Origin: Lunularia cruciata
Taxonomy: Eukaryota; Streptophyta; Marchantiopsida; Lunulariales; Lunulariaceae
Direction: 5' to 3'
Length of the DNA stretch: 64,000 nt
Assembly (NCBI GenBank): GCA_948567375.1
Contig: OX419759.1
Location: 43,687,493-43,751,492, forward strand
Below the pieces are notes generated by a model that worked only from the letters and a program-made list of their open reading frames with translations, had not been told where the DNA came from and did no database searches. Of this stretch, positions 1 through 12,456 are shown piece by piece. Position numbers and translations under genes: made by a program. Numbering within the stretch: position 1 is the first letter of the stretch; each line of letters starts with the position of its first letter.

Positions 1-595
1 TCCGTGTGTTATGTGCAGTTTTTGTGAGGATTGACATTTGTTAATGACATCTCCACAAAGTTAACTTCATATCGCTTTCCTTTTTCTCTCCTGGAAAACA
101 ACACCTGATCCTGAGTGGTAAGAGCATTGCGATCACCTTGTAGCTTCATCTTTTCAAAGACAAACATTGGGACTATGTCCACAAATCGAGGATAAATATC
201 TCTAATAGGCAAAGAAGCCTCAAAAAGATTTATACTCCTTTGTTAGACCTTCGATGGTGTGTAGTGTAAGATCAGGATTTAAAACCTTCATCCGAATGCT
301 ATTGAGTTGCTCAGCCAAACCATGAATGTAATCAAGATAGTTTTGCTTATATTGTCTTTCTTAACCTTCATTTATTGCTACTTCAATTGAAGCTTTCTTG
401 TCTCTTTGAAATCTAGAAAAGATTTGTCAATACATCCATTTCAAACCTCCAGACCTCCTTGGGACTGTCAACCCCAAGGAGTACATAATGAAACAGTGAT
501 AATAAAAACACAAAAAAAGGCAATACACTGCCTGATTAGTATGTTTCTTCCAAGCATGTACATTAGAATATGAAGGAGCACCAACCGGACAAACT
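1..595 (-). pseudogene. Ty1/copia gag remnant (block A)
   Basis: Read on the minus strand, this has the pattern of a copia gag (UBN2/Retrotran_gag_2-like) protein: a segment reading LDYIHGLAEQLNSIRMKVLN, then LTLHTIEGL, then an open 67-codon stretch (9-212) containing RDIYPRFVDIVPMFVFEKM. Stops and a frameshift interrupt it, so it is not functional. The same fragment recurs in block B. The family call rests on pattern memory only. Confidence 0.5.
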
Positions 596-1352
596 TCAGA
601 AATATATTATTAGCATGTGATCTCTATCAACACTTTGACTGTCAGGCAGGAGATCCAAATGGTAAGTGCAACCTGAGGTGGCATTTGTTGTGTTCAACTG
701 TAGAGGCAGTTCAGAATCAGAACTGACTTTCCGCTTCATAGTTTTAAATGAAGTTCAAAGCGATTATAACCTTCTACCAAATTTGAATTGACATATTTAC
801 ATAAAAACTGGCGTTCATATGGCTGAATCTTGCCGTGTATGTAGGATGTTATGATGATCAAGCCGGTGCACAGATGATGCGTCATTTATGTCAGGAGAGG
901 CTTTCTCAAGGAATGGAACAATTTATTAGCATCCGGCCTAATGGAACAGATTTGAGTGAAAACTGACATCAAATTCGAGGCTTGGCTATGGCTGATTCTT
1001 ATATGTCAAAGATCTCAAACCAAGGTCTTATGCACATTAGTACTCCGTACAAGTAAGATGTTATAATTGAGGAGCGCAAGGTACAGAGAATGCACCGCTT
1101 ATTGTTTCAGAAGTAGGATGAATCTTCCACACATATGATCGATCTGAAGTAGATCACGAACCTAGAATTCTCAATCAACTACCACTGGCCATGACTATGA
1201 TGCTTGTTCTTGTTGGTTCCTACATGCTTACTTCTCCAGGACCTTGAGATGAGCTCTGTTTTGCTAGCATAACGTGGCTTATTGCATCAATTGAGCAGAA
1301 AAAGACACTTGTATAGGTAATGGTGCCTGAAATGAGCCCTACAATCAGTTCT
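596..1352. other. 3' flank of peroxidase A, no gene seen
   Basis: This non-coding sequence downstream of peroxidase A is conserved with 16,637-17,396 and, inverted, with 45,139-45,880. I see no open reading frame of note. A poly(A) signal for the peroxidase presumably lies just below 1,353, but I cannot fix it. Confidence 0.6.
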
Positions 1353-3099
1353 CTAGGACTTTGGCTCAACAACAGCACAATGTTCTCTCCAGCCGTATGA
1401 GTCCACGGTCTGAATGTTGCCCATTTTGATCATGGCCTCTCCAAAATCGTACAAAAATGATTCAGAATTTTGTGCTGCTTTGATAGCATACTCCAAACCC
1501 AACGGGTCGGTCAAGAGGTTGACATCCGATTGGAGAAGTCCCTTGCCTGTAAGGAGATCCAAATAGTAGGTAGAATCGAATGTGCCATTCGTTGTGTCGG
1601 CGGCAATGAAATTGAGAACTTGATCTCGTGGGCATTTAGTCTTGAGCCAGGCAGCAAAAGCGGCGTCCATGGAAGGATCGGTGATGTTCTGACCCTCAAA
1701 ATCGTAAAGTCGCTCGTGGAATGCTCCACAATGGAATTGCCCGATTGAATGACCGCCTGCGTTTATAAATTGCGGAGAAAGGACCGGACGTTACGGTTTA
1801 ATAGCACGACTTGGTTAAACGTCTTGAAATTATATGGAGAAAGCAATAAGGTGTAGGGAGCAGATGGTACCGAAATTACAAGTAGACACTTTGAACAAGA
1901 TCATAAAGATGCAGATAGTCCAGGTTGAGCGTGATACCTGAGAGAATAATCATGTCCCGTGCATCAAGTCCAACTTTGGCAAAAGTAGCGACCAGCTGGG
2001 CGAAATCATCCGTACGCAGGGGCAAGCTGCCATTCACATTTTCCGCAATGGAAGCAGCACCGTCGACTCGGCCCAAGTATACTGGCCAGGCCAAGCCACC
2101 AACCTGCAAATATTTCATCAGAGGGCAGTAACTTATCATTATTGATTAGTATTGCAGAGGTTGATAGTGTTGGAGTATATCTAGAAGCATCACTAAGGAT
2201 ATGCTGAAGTGTTTTGCCAGTTCTAGGAGCACTGTCCACTTGCGTTTGGCAGAGCACTAAACTTGCATTCATTAAATAGTCAGCCACGGGAAGACAGTGT
2301 TCAATAGGGGGACGTTTCTGATGCTAACTGTGGAATTATGGGTTTGGGTTTGTCATGGGGCCCATTGAATCCATCTCTGTGATGGAATGGAACATTGAGA
2401 TATTCATGACATACCTTAGCGGTTGCATCGCGTGCTACCAACGCGAGGATATCGGCACATGATACAACTCCAGGACATTCACATTCGAGCTTCATCTTAA
2501 TCTGATCAATTTCCTCAAATCCTCGAAGAGAACCTTTGTTCAATAGTGCATCCTTTTCAGCTACCATATCTTTAGTTGAGTTGATGAGTACGGATCCATC
2601 ACAACCCTGTACATCCAGACCAAATTCCTCTCAGCAGTAGGACAAAAATGAAAAAAGCTGTGCTGCCTTATAATTCATATGATTATTCACCATTTGACGA
2701 TCGCAGTTTACCGTTCGTACCAGTGAAACTGGAGAATTTGGAATCAGCAGTTTTAGCTGTTCTGGGTGCGTATTATCGGTGTCGATTGCAGATAAGCAAC
2801 CCGGGCATGCTGGCATGCATGGATAAATGAGTTATACACGCATTCCTATTAACTGTGACAGGCGAGTAGTGACTTACTCCAACAAAGCAGTCATGGAAGT
2901 GCAAACGCATGAGACCTGCAGCCATTCCCCAATTCGCTTCAACGATTTCATCGACCTGTTGTTTCACAATGGTTGCAATCTGTGGACAAGTTTCCTCATA
3001 ATAGTCCAGTGAAAGCTCGGCATTCGAAAGAGTTGCTGCTACGCCCAACAGAAAAATCGTAGCAGTCAAGACCGATCTTGAAACATCTGATGGAGCCAT
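1353..3099 (-). CDS. Class III peroxidase, copy A
   Basis: This is a secretory haem peroxidase that uses hydrogen peroxide to oxidise phenolic substrates, expected in the cell wall or apoplast. The exons, read right to left, are 3099-2878, 2606-2415, 2103-1938 and 1756-1353, and they give 327 codons plus a stop. All introns have GT/AG ends. Residues 1-27 form a signal peptide ending in SNA. The distal haem motif RLHFHDCFV is at about 65-73. GCDGS is split from it by intron 1, and CPGVVSCADIL follows. The proximal histidine lies in LSGGHSIG, and the C-terminal half holds TFDSTYYLDLL and GLLQSDVNLLTD. All eight family cysteines are present, plus one extra in LECECPG. The start is the first ATG after a leader-intron acceptor. 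It differs from copies B and C at a handful of residues (Ile for Val in exon 1, Asn for Asp in exon 3, Glu for Lys near the end). No break is visible. Confidence 0.93.
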
Positions 3100-3214
3100 T
3101 GTACAGATATTTAACTGTGGGTGCCTTTTGCTGTTTTGCCGTATCGATTGTATGGAGGGATCCCCAACCCAGCACAAGGTATCTCGACCAGCGCCAATGG
3201 TCGAACCCACCTTC

Positions 3215-3531
3215 CTGTACGGTTACATGTCAGGAGAAGACACAGAAATGAGAAATAATGAATGCAATTTAATACGAGTCTGAGAAGTAAACAGCAAGTC
3301 CGGCAAGTTCAAAATTGCTCATAGAGTTGCGCTTGGGCTGCAAGTAGAATTTGATTTCTAGCGAAGGCACCGTAATGGCAGCAGCATTAGTGACAACCTG
3401 CAGGTCCGTTGACAAGTACTTAGCTAGAGAAAATAGAGTGCTACTTACGTGCAAAGGTCAAGGGAGACCCGAGGTAGAGCTCGAGAGTCCCAATGTGATA
3501 TGCAATCTGTTGGATAGTCCTTATATATGCG
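3215..3531 (-). promoter_or_regulatory. Peroxidase A core promoter and leader intron
   Basis: A TATA box (minus-strand CGCATATATAAGG) lies at 3,519-3,531. A 5' leader exon would follow and end at the donor GTAAGT (intron 3,448-3,215, acceptor TACAG). The leader exon and the sequence up to the CDS contain no ATG upstream of the chosen start. The same arrangement is present in B and C. The transcription start is inferred to lie about 30 bp from the TATA box. Confidence 0.7.
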
Positions 3532-3541
3532 TCAATTGCCA

Positions 3542-3554
3542 GCTGACTGGATGA
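3542..3554 (-). repeat. Promoter 13-bp motif, single copy
   Basis: The 13-mer GCTGACTGGATGA occurs once here, immediately upstream of the TATA box. Copy B has two tandem copies and copy C has three. Confidence 0.85.
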
Positions 3555-3695
3555 GCTGCAAACTGCAACAATATTTCCTGAGCTACATCGCTGGAAGTTG
3601 CGAATATTTAACTATTCAACATGATTATAAGCGACATTATTGAGAGGAATGATTGTCGTGGCTCTACGTGCTTCTGCATAAGAAAAGGTCTTAGT

Positions 3696-3742
3696 GGTGC
3701 CTCATTCCAGGCCAGGATAGACCTGGCATGGATTGAGGCACC
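3696..3742. promoter_or_regulatory. Conserved 47-bp hairpin upstream of peroxidase A
   Basis: An inverted repeat with 21-bp arms, two mismatches and a 5-nt loop. The outer ends are GGTGCCTCA and TGAGGCACC. It lies about 165 bp upstream of the TATA box and is retained in all three peroxidase copies. Its function is unknown; it could be a regulatory hairpin or a small transposon footprint. Confidence 0.75.
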
Positions 3743-5091
3743 TTAAACCGGCTGTCTGGAGTATCAACTAAGATACTGGAATGTAATGTGTCTGGAAAAG
3801 CATATAGAATGAATTATACAGCTTTCACCATCAGAATAATGCGAGCTGTTCCTGTGGCCCACCCATCATTGGTAAGTAGTCACATGTATTGAGTCACGCT
3901 TAGGAAACAGTGACTTTAATCTTAAGATATATGGTATGCGTGTGATATTCTACTGAATTAACGCCTTTAAAACGGGAAAAGTAACTTGGAGTGGGTTGTT
4001 TTGTGTGGTTCTGTTCTCAACGATAATTCAAATGGAATTTGATGGTTAAGCGGAGAAATACTGTAAGGGATTTTATTGATGGGTAACTAAATATTCACAC
4101 TAAGGATATTGACTGATCTTCTTATTCATTGTTTTTATATTGCTCAGTAAAGCACGAATGAATTAGAAAATCCCATTATTCATTCAAACATTTTTATTCA
4201 TTCCACTCGTACCGGGATGGTCTTTGTCTCACTTCTTCAAAGCCCTCGATGGACCTTTCTGTATGAGTGGTTAAATATTGGCGACCAAAATCAAGTTTTC
4301 TTCTCTGTTCATCACAACTTAGTGCACTCTTCATCCCTTCCACTCATAATTACATGTATTTTCTCCTGCTTTAGTTATTCAATTAGTAAACATGCGTTGC
4401 CCGAGCCCTTTGCTATGATTGATGGCAGATTCTCTACCAAATCCCAATTGCATTATTAGTCCTGTCCAAATTTTGATCCTTTAGAGAAAAAAAAGGGCTT
4501 AATTCATTCATTGCTGTTCATGGACCATCTTGTTCAAGTCCCAATTATAATTTGAATGGAATTCATACCCATCCCAAATTTGTTACACCATCATTTGCCA
4601 AGGCTAGCAACTGACGTTCAATTCTTTGCTTCAACTGTTTGTACCCGGTTTTGACCAAGTTAAGAAGATGGGAACTTCATTACTACCATCATCCCCTCCA
4701 AAACAAGCTGTTCATACACTTCAAAAAATCAACTACAGCCTTAGAAAAACGATCTCTGTGCAAAAAATCCTCTCATCCAGTTCCAAACTCTCCAAATCTC
4801 CTTTTTATTTGGTGTGTTTAACATTGTCACCTTCTTGTAATTACATGCATTGTTCTCATCCAGTTCTAAACACTCCCAAATCTGCTTTTTCTTTCCTGTG
4901 TTTAACACCAGGGGCTTCTTGTAATTATATGCATCGTGAGCAGAGAAGAATCCAATGGCTATCATTCATCTTAGATCTTGCATGAAATCCTTAGCAACTC
5001 ACTTTTTTGCTGTTATTCCTATTATTTTTCTTTGTTCTTGCATGAGATCCATAGCTACTCAATTTGTTGCTGTGCTGAGTTGACTATAAAC
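3743..5091. other. Upstream flank of peroxidase A, non-coding
   Basis: AT-rich sequence shared with 19,789-21,128 and, inverted, with 41,380-42,733. Short open frames here are not preserved between the copies, so I see no gene. The match stops abruptly at about 5,091. Confidence 0.6.
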
Positions 5092-6263
5092 TTGGTATAT
5101 ATGTGGAGTCAATGTGAGGAGCAAATAGTCAAGTAGATCACAGTAAAATCCCAATCCACATTCCCTAAGTTGGAATTATTTTTCTCCATAAGTAATCCAA
5201 GCATAGTTGATAGGTGACACGCCTTGAGAGGTGGCACCACAAGATAACTACAAATGAACCAACCTCTCAATCCTCAAGTTTGGTGACCTGGTATTTGCAG
5301 CTGATTTTGCAAGTCTTCACTTTCCTACTTGTTGTTGGTGCTTCTATCATCTATCTATCCTTGTGGGTGGTTCTATTAGCATAGGTTCCTAAGTCACTTC
5401 ATTTCGAGACTTAACATGTAACATGTCATGTTCTACTAAATATGTTTTCGTTCTAGCTTGATGATTTTCCTTTGAACCATTGTTCCACTTTTCTTATTCT
5501 TCCTAATATTGACCTCTTTACCTTTCTTACCCCTAGGTGGTGGTAGTATGGTAACTTAATGATCTTGGTATCCTTCTTCTGCTATCGAAGTGCATGAAAA
5601 AGACAGGAGGATAATCCCCCAGCTTGGACAAACCGTTGTAGCTTTCATGAGCTGAACATTGGTTATGACTACTTGTGACTGTGCCATTTCATGTTTTCTT
5701 GTGTAAAGTCAAAATCTGGAGTCATTGACTATTACTCTCTCAACCAGAACCCACTGATTCCCTTCTCCCTACAAATGTCGATTCTTGTTTTCCACTTCAT
5801 CCTTGCTCTCAACCATACATCCTGTTGTAGCCCACCTTGCATCTCCTTACACAGATCTTTCTTTTTTTCCCCTTTTCTTAGGAATTAGTTAAGCACTTAG
5901 ATTAGAGTAATATCAGTATATACGATTTGTGGACTGTACTCCAACTATTGGGAAAACACTAGAAATATGTATTCAGTTATCAGATGGAGTGACCAATGGA
6001 GCTGTTACACCATTGGAGTTGAGTAGTTGATCACAAATACAGGCTTCCATGGCAGCAATCTGCAGTCAGTCATCCACCTTGGGAAGGAGTAAGGTTTTGT
6101 CAATTGAATTTACACCACCACAGAGATTCAATGAAGGTAAGATAACAAATGGGCATTTGAACTAAATTGCCCAGCACTGAAGTAGAAATTGCCGAGTTAG
6201 CATGAGAGACTATGTGAGAGAGTGATTGGGACCAAGAGTGTGAAGGTCAGTTGGTGAGAAAAA
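5092..6263. other. No recognisable feature
   Basis: AT-rich unique sequence between block A and the coding-like stretch. I see no convincing frame, RNA gene or repeat in it. Confidence 0.5.
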
Positions 6264-7944
6264 TTGGACATAGAAACATTGGGAAACACAATGTCAATGA
6301 AGAAGAATAAGACAACAACTGGATTTGCCTCCCGCTCTTCAATAGTGGAGAAATGTAAAAATTACTGTTACACCAAGCATCAACTCAAAGATTTTTCAGT
6401 TCCTGTTGTGGATATAGGACTTCATTTACCTCCCAATGATACTGGAGATCAAGGAGAAGAAGTAACCAATTTTACCAACTTGCAGGGCAATGTGTTTGCC
6501 TGGACCAAACAGCTTTGGCAAAACTTTTTTGGGTCAAGTTCATTGCTTGGAGCCACTTAAGTGGCTCCAAGCAATGGAGTACAGAAGAGGAAATTTGAGG
6601 GTTTCTTTAAATCCACAAGGATAAGGAATGGTGAGAAGGTGAATGGGTATAATGAGACCATCACGCACACCGGTGACCTTGCTCATGAAGATCTTCAAGT
6701 TGATATGAACTACTTATGTCAACAGTAGAAAGGTCACCTTATTCCAGCTCTTACATAAGGGGAGACCTGTGGACTAAGCAAAGATGTTTTACCATCAAAC
6801 CACAAATTGATTGAGCAGTTGCAAAAGAATGGAGGGAACACTTTTCTCTCCCTGTTTGTCTTACATTTTTACATCTAGATGAAGCTACTATGGAAGGAAG
6901 AGAAAAATCTCTTCCCAATGCACAACTACCCATTGAGATATCATCAAGCTCAACTCAAATACACAGAAAAAGTGAAGAAGTATAAGGGGGCAGTACTCAA
7001 GTACCAAAAGATGGAAAAGTGGGTAAAGATCACCAAGACTGTTGGGGCTAGCACCAGTAAGAGGAAGATGGTTATGGTGCCAATATAGACTCTGAAGAGA
7101 CACAAGCCTTATCCCCAAGTTGTGGACTCTTTGGAAGAGAGTGATTCTCATTCTAATGAAGTATCAAGAGTAAAGAAAGTAAAATGCATGTAAAGTGCAA
7201 GTAAAGCCTGGAAGGAAAGTGCAATATGACCAAGATTCACAAGGTATTCTGAGTGCAACACACATGCTAGAGGAAATGGAGAAATAACAATCACTTGTCA
7301 TGGCACAATCACCCCTTAGCAAGTAACGTCTTTTCCCAAGATTTAATTATCCTCTCATTGGGAAGAAGGTGATGTGGAACCAAGCATGGAAGTACCCTCC
7401 ACCTTGGCAATAAAAGTGGAGCTGAGAAAGCCAAACAAACTTGCTCCAAGAGAAAGGAGGACTTTGGTGGATAAGAAGGAGGATATCTCAATATCGTAAT
7501 TGCAGAAGAATGCTCCTCCAATGCTAGCATTAGAAATGGAGATAGTGCAGGTTCAGATTTTCTAGCCACTTGAAGAACAACGGGTGGTGATTCCACCCCA
7601 AGAACCAGCAACCGAGGATATCTGGGTGATGCAATCTTAATGAATTGGAGGAATCAACTGATAAGGATAGACTCTCAAGTTCTGGAAAGGGTAAGTGTTC
7701 AAGGAAGAGAGTGTCCTTGGATTTGGACAACTTGTTTGCACAACCAGTTGCTGCTACCAAGACCATAGTAGCTGCCAAAGTAGTGGTTGCTAAACAAGCA
7801 AAGATAGAGAATGGAGTAATGTTAGGCTCCCATGTGGTGCTAGAAGTGGAGAGCATCCCAATGGTCCCAACAAAAACTCAAGATCACCCACAAAAAAATT
7901 GTCCAAAAGAAGTGGAAACTTGTTCGGGACAAAGGTTAGGATGA
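6264..7944 (+). pseudogene. Degenerate coding-like stretch, unknown
   Basis: A series of plus-strand open pieces (6,264-6,560; 6,879-7,088; 7,645-7,944) is joined by frames with scattered stops. The pieces are Lys- and Glu-rich; one contains a KYTEKVKKYKGAVLKYQKM segment that could form a helix. Base composition is purine-rich, like the ORF-X genes elsewhere in this window, but I cannot align it to them. It is interrupted by a perfect palindrome at 6,541-6,576 and ends shortly before an ORF-X-family LTR at 8,084. It could be another transposon-borne gene. I do not recognise a domain. Confidence 0.3.
6541..6576. repeat. Perfect 36-bp palindrome
   Basis: The half-site CATTGCTTGGAGCCACTT is followed directly by its exact reverse complement, with no spacer and centred on CTTAAG. 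Neither flanking base pair extends the symmetry. Confidence 0.95.
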
Positions 7945-8083
7945 CATATAGAACACACCCTTAACTATTTACCACTGTTGACATGGGTTGTCCATGAGTT
8001 GGGACCAGTTTTGAAAGCCATGGAAGAATTGCTTCTTGCTTACCAAGAGATAGACCCTATGGCAATGGACTACAAGAGGCTGA

Positions 8084-8825
8084 TGTGATGACCCATCAAG
8101 TATCACTTTTGTGGTAATCAAGTAAGTAGAATTTGTTTGTGCATAGATATGAGTAAAAAATGGTCAAATACAAAGTAAATTGTAACAAAATTCAGTTCTT
8201 CTTGAGTTTATCTTTAGTGTCTCATGTAGAAACCACACCCAAAAGAGAGTAACAAGCATTGACTTTCAGTCTCATCACCAATTACACTTCACAATCACAA
8301 TACTCTCAAATCTTTCCAAACCAACTTTGATTGTGATGATTCAGATTCTCCCAAAGACGGCGACTTCATTGCAAAATAACTTGGCCTCAGAATTGTGTTT
8401 CACTACTACACTAAAAGCACAACTTCCTTGATCAAAATTGCTTCACATCAAACTCATGTTGCACTCACAAATGCATAATACTACCAACACAACAACTCCT
8501 CTCAGATCTATCAAGGCACTGCTTTGATGACCCTTCACTCAGGATCAATCATATAGAATGAGGGTTAGTGCCATAGAATCCAACATCCAACATCCAGCAT
8601 CCAACAAGCACAATGATTTGCACTTCAAAATTCTCCATACATACACAAACACAAGCACAAACTTGATGCTCAGAATTAAGCTCAAATGACGAGCACTAAG
8701 AATCAACACTTTGCTCTATCTATCTTCATAAATTATGAATATTGAACAACATAACACTATGAATGCCTCCTTTAAATAGGCAGATCACTTTGACAGTTTA
8801 CTAACAACTATACCACTATATAACA
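8084..8825 (-). mobile_element. ORF-X element LTR-like repeat 1
   Basis: On the minus strand this repeat begins near a TGTTA motif. It has a TATTTAAA TATA-like box close to its start and ends in GGGTCATCACA. It matches the repeats at 14,060, 21,133, 37,616, 40,665 and 53,258. It follows ORF-X copy X1 in the same orientation, as a 3' LTR follows its element. No matching 5' copy is present to its right. Confidence 0.7.
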
Positions 8826-8898
8826 ACTCTTCTAACCTGCAGATCCAAAATGACAATGCACCTCTTCATATCTACCTCTTCAAATCTCAAAATTGTTC

Positions 8899-10958
8899 CT
8901 ACTCCAATCCGATGTCAATCTTGACTTCGGCTTCCAAAACCAATGATCCTGTTATCAGTTTCTCCTTCTTTGGGTCTATCTTCTTCTACTATATTATCCA
9001 CTATTTCTACTAATTCTTCACTCTGAACTATAATTGAACTCATAGGTAATCTATCTTCCTCTTTTTTTTCTGACCCAATCTTCTCTAATGTCTTAGATAA
9101 CTAACCCAAACACACCTTCACTCCTACTTCTACTACTTTGGACTTCTTATCTTCCTTCACACTACTCCAAAGTCCCTCTAACATGCATTTACTAAGTCTA
9201 ATTTGAGACTCACATTATCTCCTACCACAATCATCTTCCTATCAACTCTTTCTCTTAAGCAAACCAAAAGATTATTCATATCTATATCCTTTGCTCTCCT
9301 CTTCCAAGTTTCCTTCATAAGCAACTTCAATTCATGCAGTCTTGCTTCCTCCAACTTCCCTTGTTTCTTCAATTGGATACTTCATCACCTACAACTCATT
9401 CTTTACCTCCGGATGATCTTTCTAAATCTCCTTCTGCTCATTCAATAGCACTAACAATGGACTCACAATGTGACAAGTACTCCACACCATCAAAGTCTTC
9501 TTCTTCTTGGTCTTTGTACTTTGCCTCCATTGATGCTTCTTTGGCTAGAGTCTTTCTTTGAGGTCTCAATCTTTGTACCTTTAATGGCCTTCCTTTTGAG
9601 CTTACTTCTTCTTCATTCACTTGGCTCGGGCTTGTAGGTGCAGCCGGTAGTAGCCTTTTTGATCTTACTTCCTTATGAACAACTTTCTTTGGTTCTTTTT
9701 CCATCTCCATGGGTACCTCTAAACAGGAGCCATCTCCTCCCTCCATACAATCAATTGCTGCATGGAACTCCTCATTGTCTTTTCCCATCCTTGCATCAAC
9801 TGACTGCTGGACTTCATCTTCACCTTCACTCTCACTACCAAACTCCTTGCTATGTAATGTGTATTCAGATTCTTTGGAGTCTTCTCTCTTCAGCTTTGTC
9901 TCTCCTTTAGACATTGTGCCTGAAGCCTCATCATTCACTGCCTCCTTACCTCACAGATTGAGTATTTAGGTCTTTTGTTGTGGCAATGGTAATGCTACTC
10001 CTTTGGGTTAAGTATGGTTCTTTGTCTTTGGACTTCTTCCTTCCATCGTCTTCCTCTGTCCTGTCCTAACAAGATAAGTTTCATTGGACCGCAGTTGTAG
10101 GATGTATTGTTGCTCCTCTTCATCTACTTCTTGTCAAATATCAGGATGGAAATGAAAAACCAACCGATGCTTCTCCTCTGTTGTCAGCAGATTTAATCCC
10201 AAGTAGAAATGTGTTGCAAATGGTACAAAGCAGTGTGGTGGTGAATTGGTCCTCCAATTGACAATCATTTGCCTTGTTCTCTACTCAAAGCACTTTACCT
10301 AGCTCACCTTCTCTCCTACAAACATTTGGTGGAAGAAGACCAACTGCTGCATATTTACGTACGTTGTTTGCTTTGGCTTGAACATTGCCAGTAGCACTCC
10401 CACAATGCTTTGCCTAATTGGGTCCCAATAGGACTCCACTTTGTAGCCATTGTTAGTTCATGGAGCAAAGAACAAATTCCTTAGTTTTGCGGTTTCTTTT
10501 GTAGCTTCACACTTCCTATAGAAGGTGAGCTTGGTTGCATCTTCCACTCCTTTCCTTAGAACTAGCTTCCAATCCAACTTAGTCCATTGAGCCGCATTTC
10601 CTCTCTTCCGCATTACTTTGGGGCCTTCCTCACAATTACTAGGAGCTATCTATGCCATGAACCCTGGAAAACTAACATTCAAGTTCCAGGCCAGGAATGT
10701 AATACAAAGTTTGATCAGGAATTCAATTGTAGCTACTACATATAATTGCCAAATTGCAAAACTCATCACTATGAATGTGTTCTTAATCTTCTTTGCCATG
10801 ATCTCCTCATGAGTTCTTTGGCATTGGAAGATTATCCCCTCTCCAGGACACGACACTCTTACCCCTTATGGCCTTCAGAAAATTTCACTCTCAACCAGCT
10901 TCTTGATGCACATTATTGCAAGACAACTACTCAAAGGGGCAAGGTATCTACTTGACAT
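8899..10958 (-). pseudogene. ORF-X copy X1 (unknown coiled-coil protein)
   Basis: It starts with MSSRYLAPLSSC at 10,958, matching the N-terminus of other ORF-X copies, and contains the family motif FLAWNLNVSFPGFM. A long open middle section at 9,438-9,938 is acidic (SESEGEDEVQQ, HAAIDCMEGGDG). It is followed by the coiled-coil motif LHELKLLMKETWKRRAKDID and the C-terminal tail before a stop at 8,899. Several in-frame stops and at least one frameshift show it is dead. It lies directly upstream of its LTR-like repeat. Function unknown. Confidence 0.6.
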
Positions 10959-10989
10959 GTTTGATTTCCCCATGTGCAATTGCAATTTT

Positions 10990-11350
10990 ATAGTTCTTTG
11001 AGGTGCAGTCATTCTTCAGTCAATTTCAAAATTGATCCCTACTTCTTTTGTGTGTTTGTGTCCTATCACTTTCAAAGTATTTCTCTCCTACCTCGGTCAT
11101 TTATTTAAGTGTACTTTCTTGTCTGTCCTGACCCACAAAAAGGTTGTTACATCTTCTTCATATTGGCCTGCACTTCCTATTCCACAAATGCCCTTCTTTG
11201 GGTTTGTCTCTTTGTAAGTTCCATCTGAGTAGGTCCTATTCCTGACTCAAAGTAGACTTCTTCAAGTTTACTCCAAAGACACATAAGTCCATTTTTTTTT
11301 ATGATTTGGTTTTCCCAATACACTTCTTCTTCAAAACTCATCAAAATAAG
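10990..11350 (-). other. Conserved spacer upstream of ORF-X copy X1
   Basis: Degenerate equivalent of the small reading frame seen at 56,984-57,271; a piece reading LFVGQDRQEST corresponds to FSLGLANQES there. Frames are broken. It also contains the string GTGGGTACCAC found at other ORF-X 5' spacers. Confidence 0.4.
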
Positions 11351-11394
11351 AAATGTGGGTACCACAGCTGATATAGTACATATGCTTTCATATT

Positions 11395-12105
11395 TAGAAT
11401 GCCATATGAGAAAATTTGGAAGCTAAAAAAGAGTTGGTCAAGGCAGATGCTAGTATCAAGAGGCTAGAGGCTCAAATTACTATGGTTGAAGGACATTGCT
11501 AGTATCAAGAGCAACATTTGAGCTCAAGAGACACTCAAGGGCTCATGCAACTTAGGGAGCAGCTTGTGACAGCAAACAAGAGGAGTCATCAATACAACTA
11601 CCATGGGAAAACCAAGACAAGGAGGGAGCAATAAGAAGACAAGAGAACATAGGTGCCATTACACCCAAAGACCACAAGTTTGAGGTTGCACTCACAACTA
11701 AAGATGTTAAGCTAGGAGGAGTATAATTTATTTTCAAAATACTATAGGATCTAAAAGAGGGACAATGATTCTCTATTGGAAAAATACGAAGAGGAGCTGC
11801 ATAGTATCAAGGCGATGGTCATGGTACTGAAGATAGGTGTATTCTATTGTGGAGCAAAAGATAGGAACTCATTTGCATGAAGCCTTATGTTGGAACCCAT
11901 CTACATGAAGTCCCAAATTAGAAGTGTAATTAAGAACCAGTAGTAGCCTATCGGGTTTGATCAGGATTGCATGGTGAGACATCTAATGGAGGAGATAGAA
12001 GTAGCATGAAATGTGGCGGCCACCTATTGTAAGCATAGCAATTAGAGCCTGAGTAAAATTATTTTTAGGGTTGAGCTAGATATTTAAGCTTAAGCTTAGT
12101 TGAGC
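11395..12105 (+). pseudogene. Degenerate coiled-coil gene end of a second element family
   Basis: A coiled-coil-like reading (ENLEAKKELVKADASIKRLE) is followed after stops by a tail, NVAATYCKHS...FRVELDI. The tail resembles 47,290-47,520, and the DNA encoding FRVELDI carries a TATA-like GATATTTAAG. I infer the 3' end of a gag-type element plus the start of its LTR. It sits where the head-to-head ORF-X copies X1 and X2 meet. Confidence 0.35.
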
Positions 12106-12386
12106 TTAATGAAGAATAAAAGAGGAGAATTGTGTGTTTGGGATAGACCCAAAGAAGTTGAGTTCATGTTAGAGTTAGAAGGACTAAAGTTGGACTTACA
12201 GAAGGATAGATCCAAAGTAAGGTGACCTTGCATCGAGATGCACAACCCAATCTACAGAATCTATAACAACTTTTCCTTGGGCCTAGCCAATCAAGAGCAC
12301 ACGGGTAAAGAAAATGGCTACTTTGGTATCAAGGTGACATTTAGAGTAATAGAAAACAGACACTCAGAACTTGTGAGTGTCCATTG
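12106..12386 (+). pseudogene. Small conserved frame upstream of ORF-X copy X2
   Basis: Reads NKRGELCVWDRPKEVEFM and then SLGLANQEHTGKENGYF. This nearly duplicates the frame at 56,984-57,271 on the other strand. One TGA interrupts it. It precedes ORF-X X2 by about 70 bp. Product unknown. Confidence 0.45.
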
Positions 12387-12456
12387 AAGATCAACTGAAG
12401 AATGACCATGCAGAAAAAACACTATAAGATTGAGACTTTGTCAAGGAAGTTCTGAA

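Larger units (their letters stand above)
1..5091. repeat. Duplicated block A (peroxidase A and flanks)
   Basis: This stretch aligns in the same orientation with 15,667-21,128 (block B), and in opposite orientation with block C. It holds a copia gag remnant, the peroxidase gene and about 1.5 kb of 5' flank. Relative to B it lacks the piece matching about 16,256-16,636. It also lacks the LTR found beyond the 5' flank in B and C, and similarity ends near 5,091. The left end of the block lies outside the window. Boundaries were read by eye. Confidence 0.8.

Noticed and set aside
1470-1748. 92-codon plus-strand frame opposite peroxidase A exon 4 (and copies at 17,514 and 44,743)
   Set aside because: It is the antisense shadow of a well-supported exon; its conservation follows from the peroxidase.
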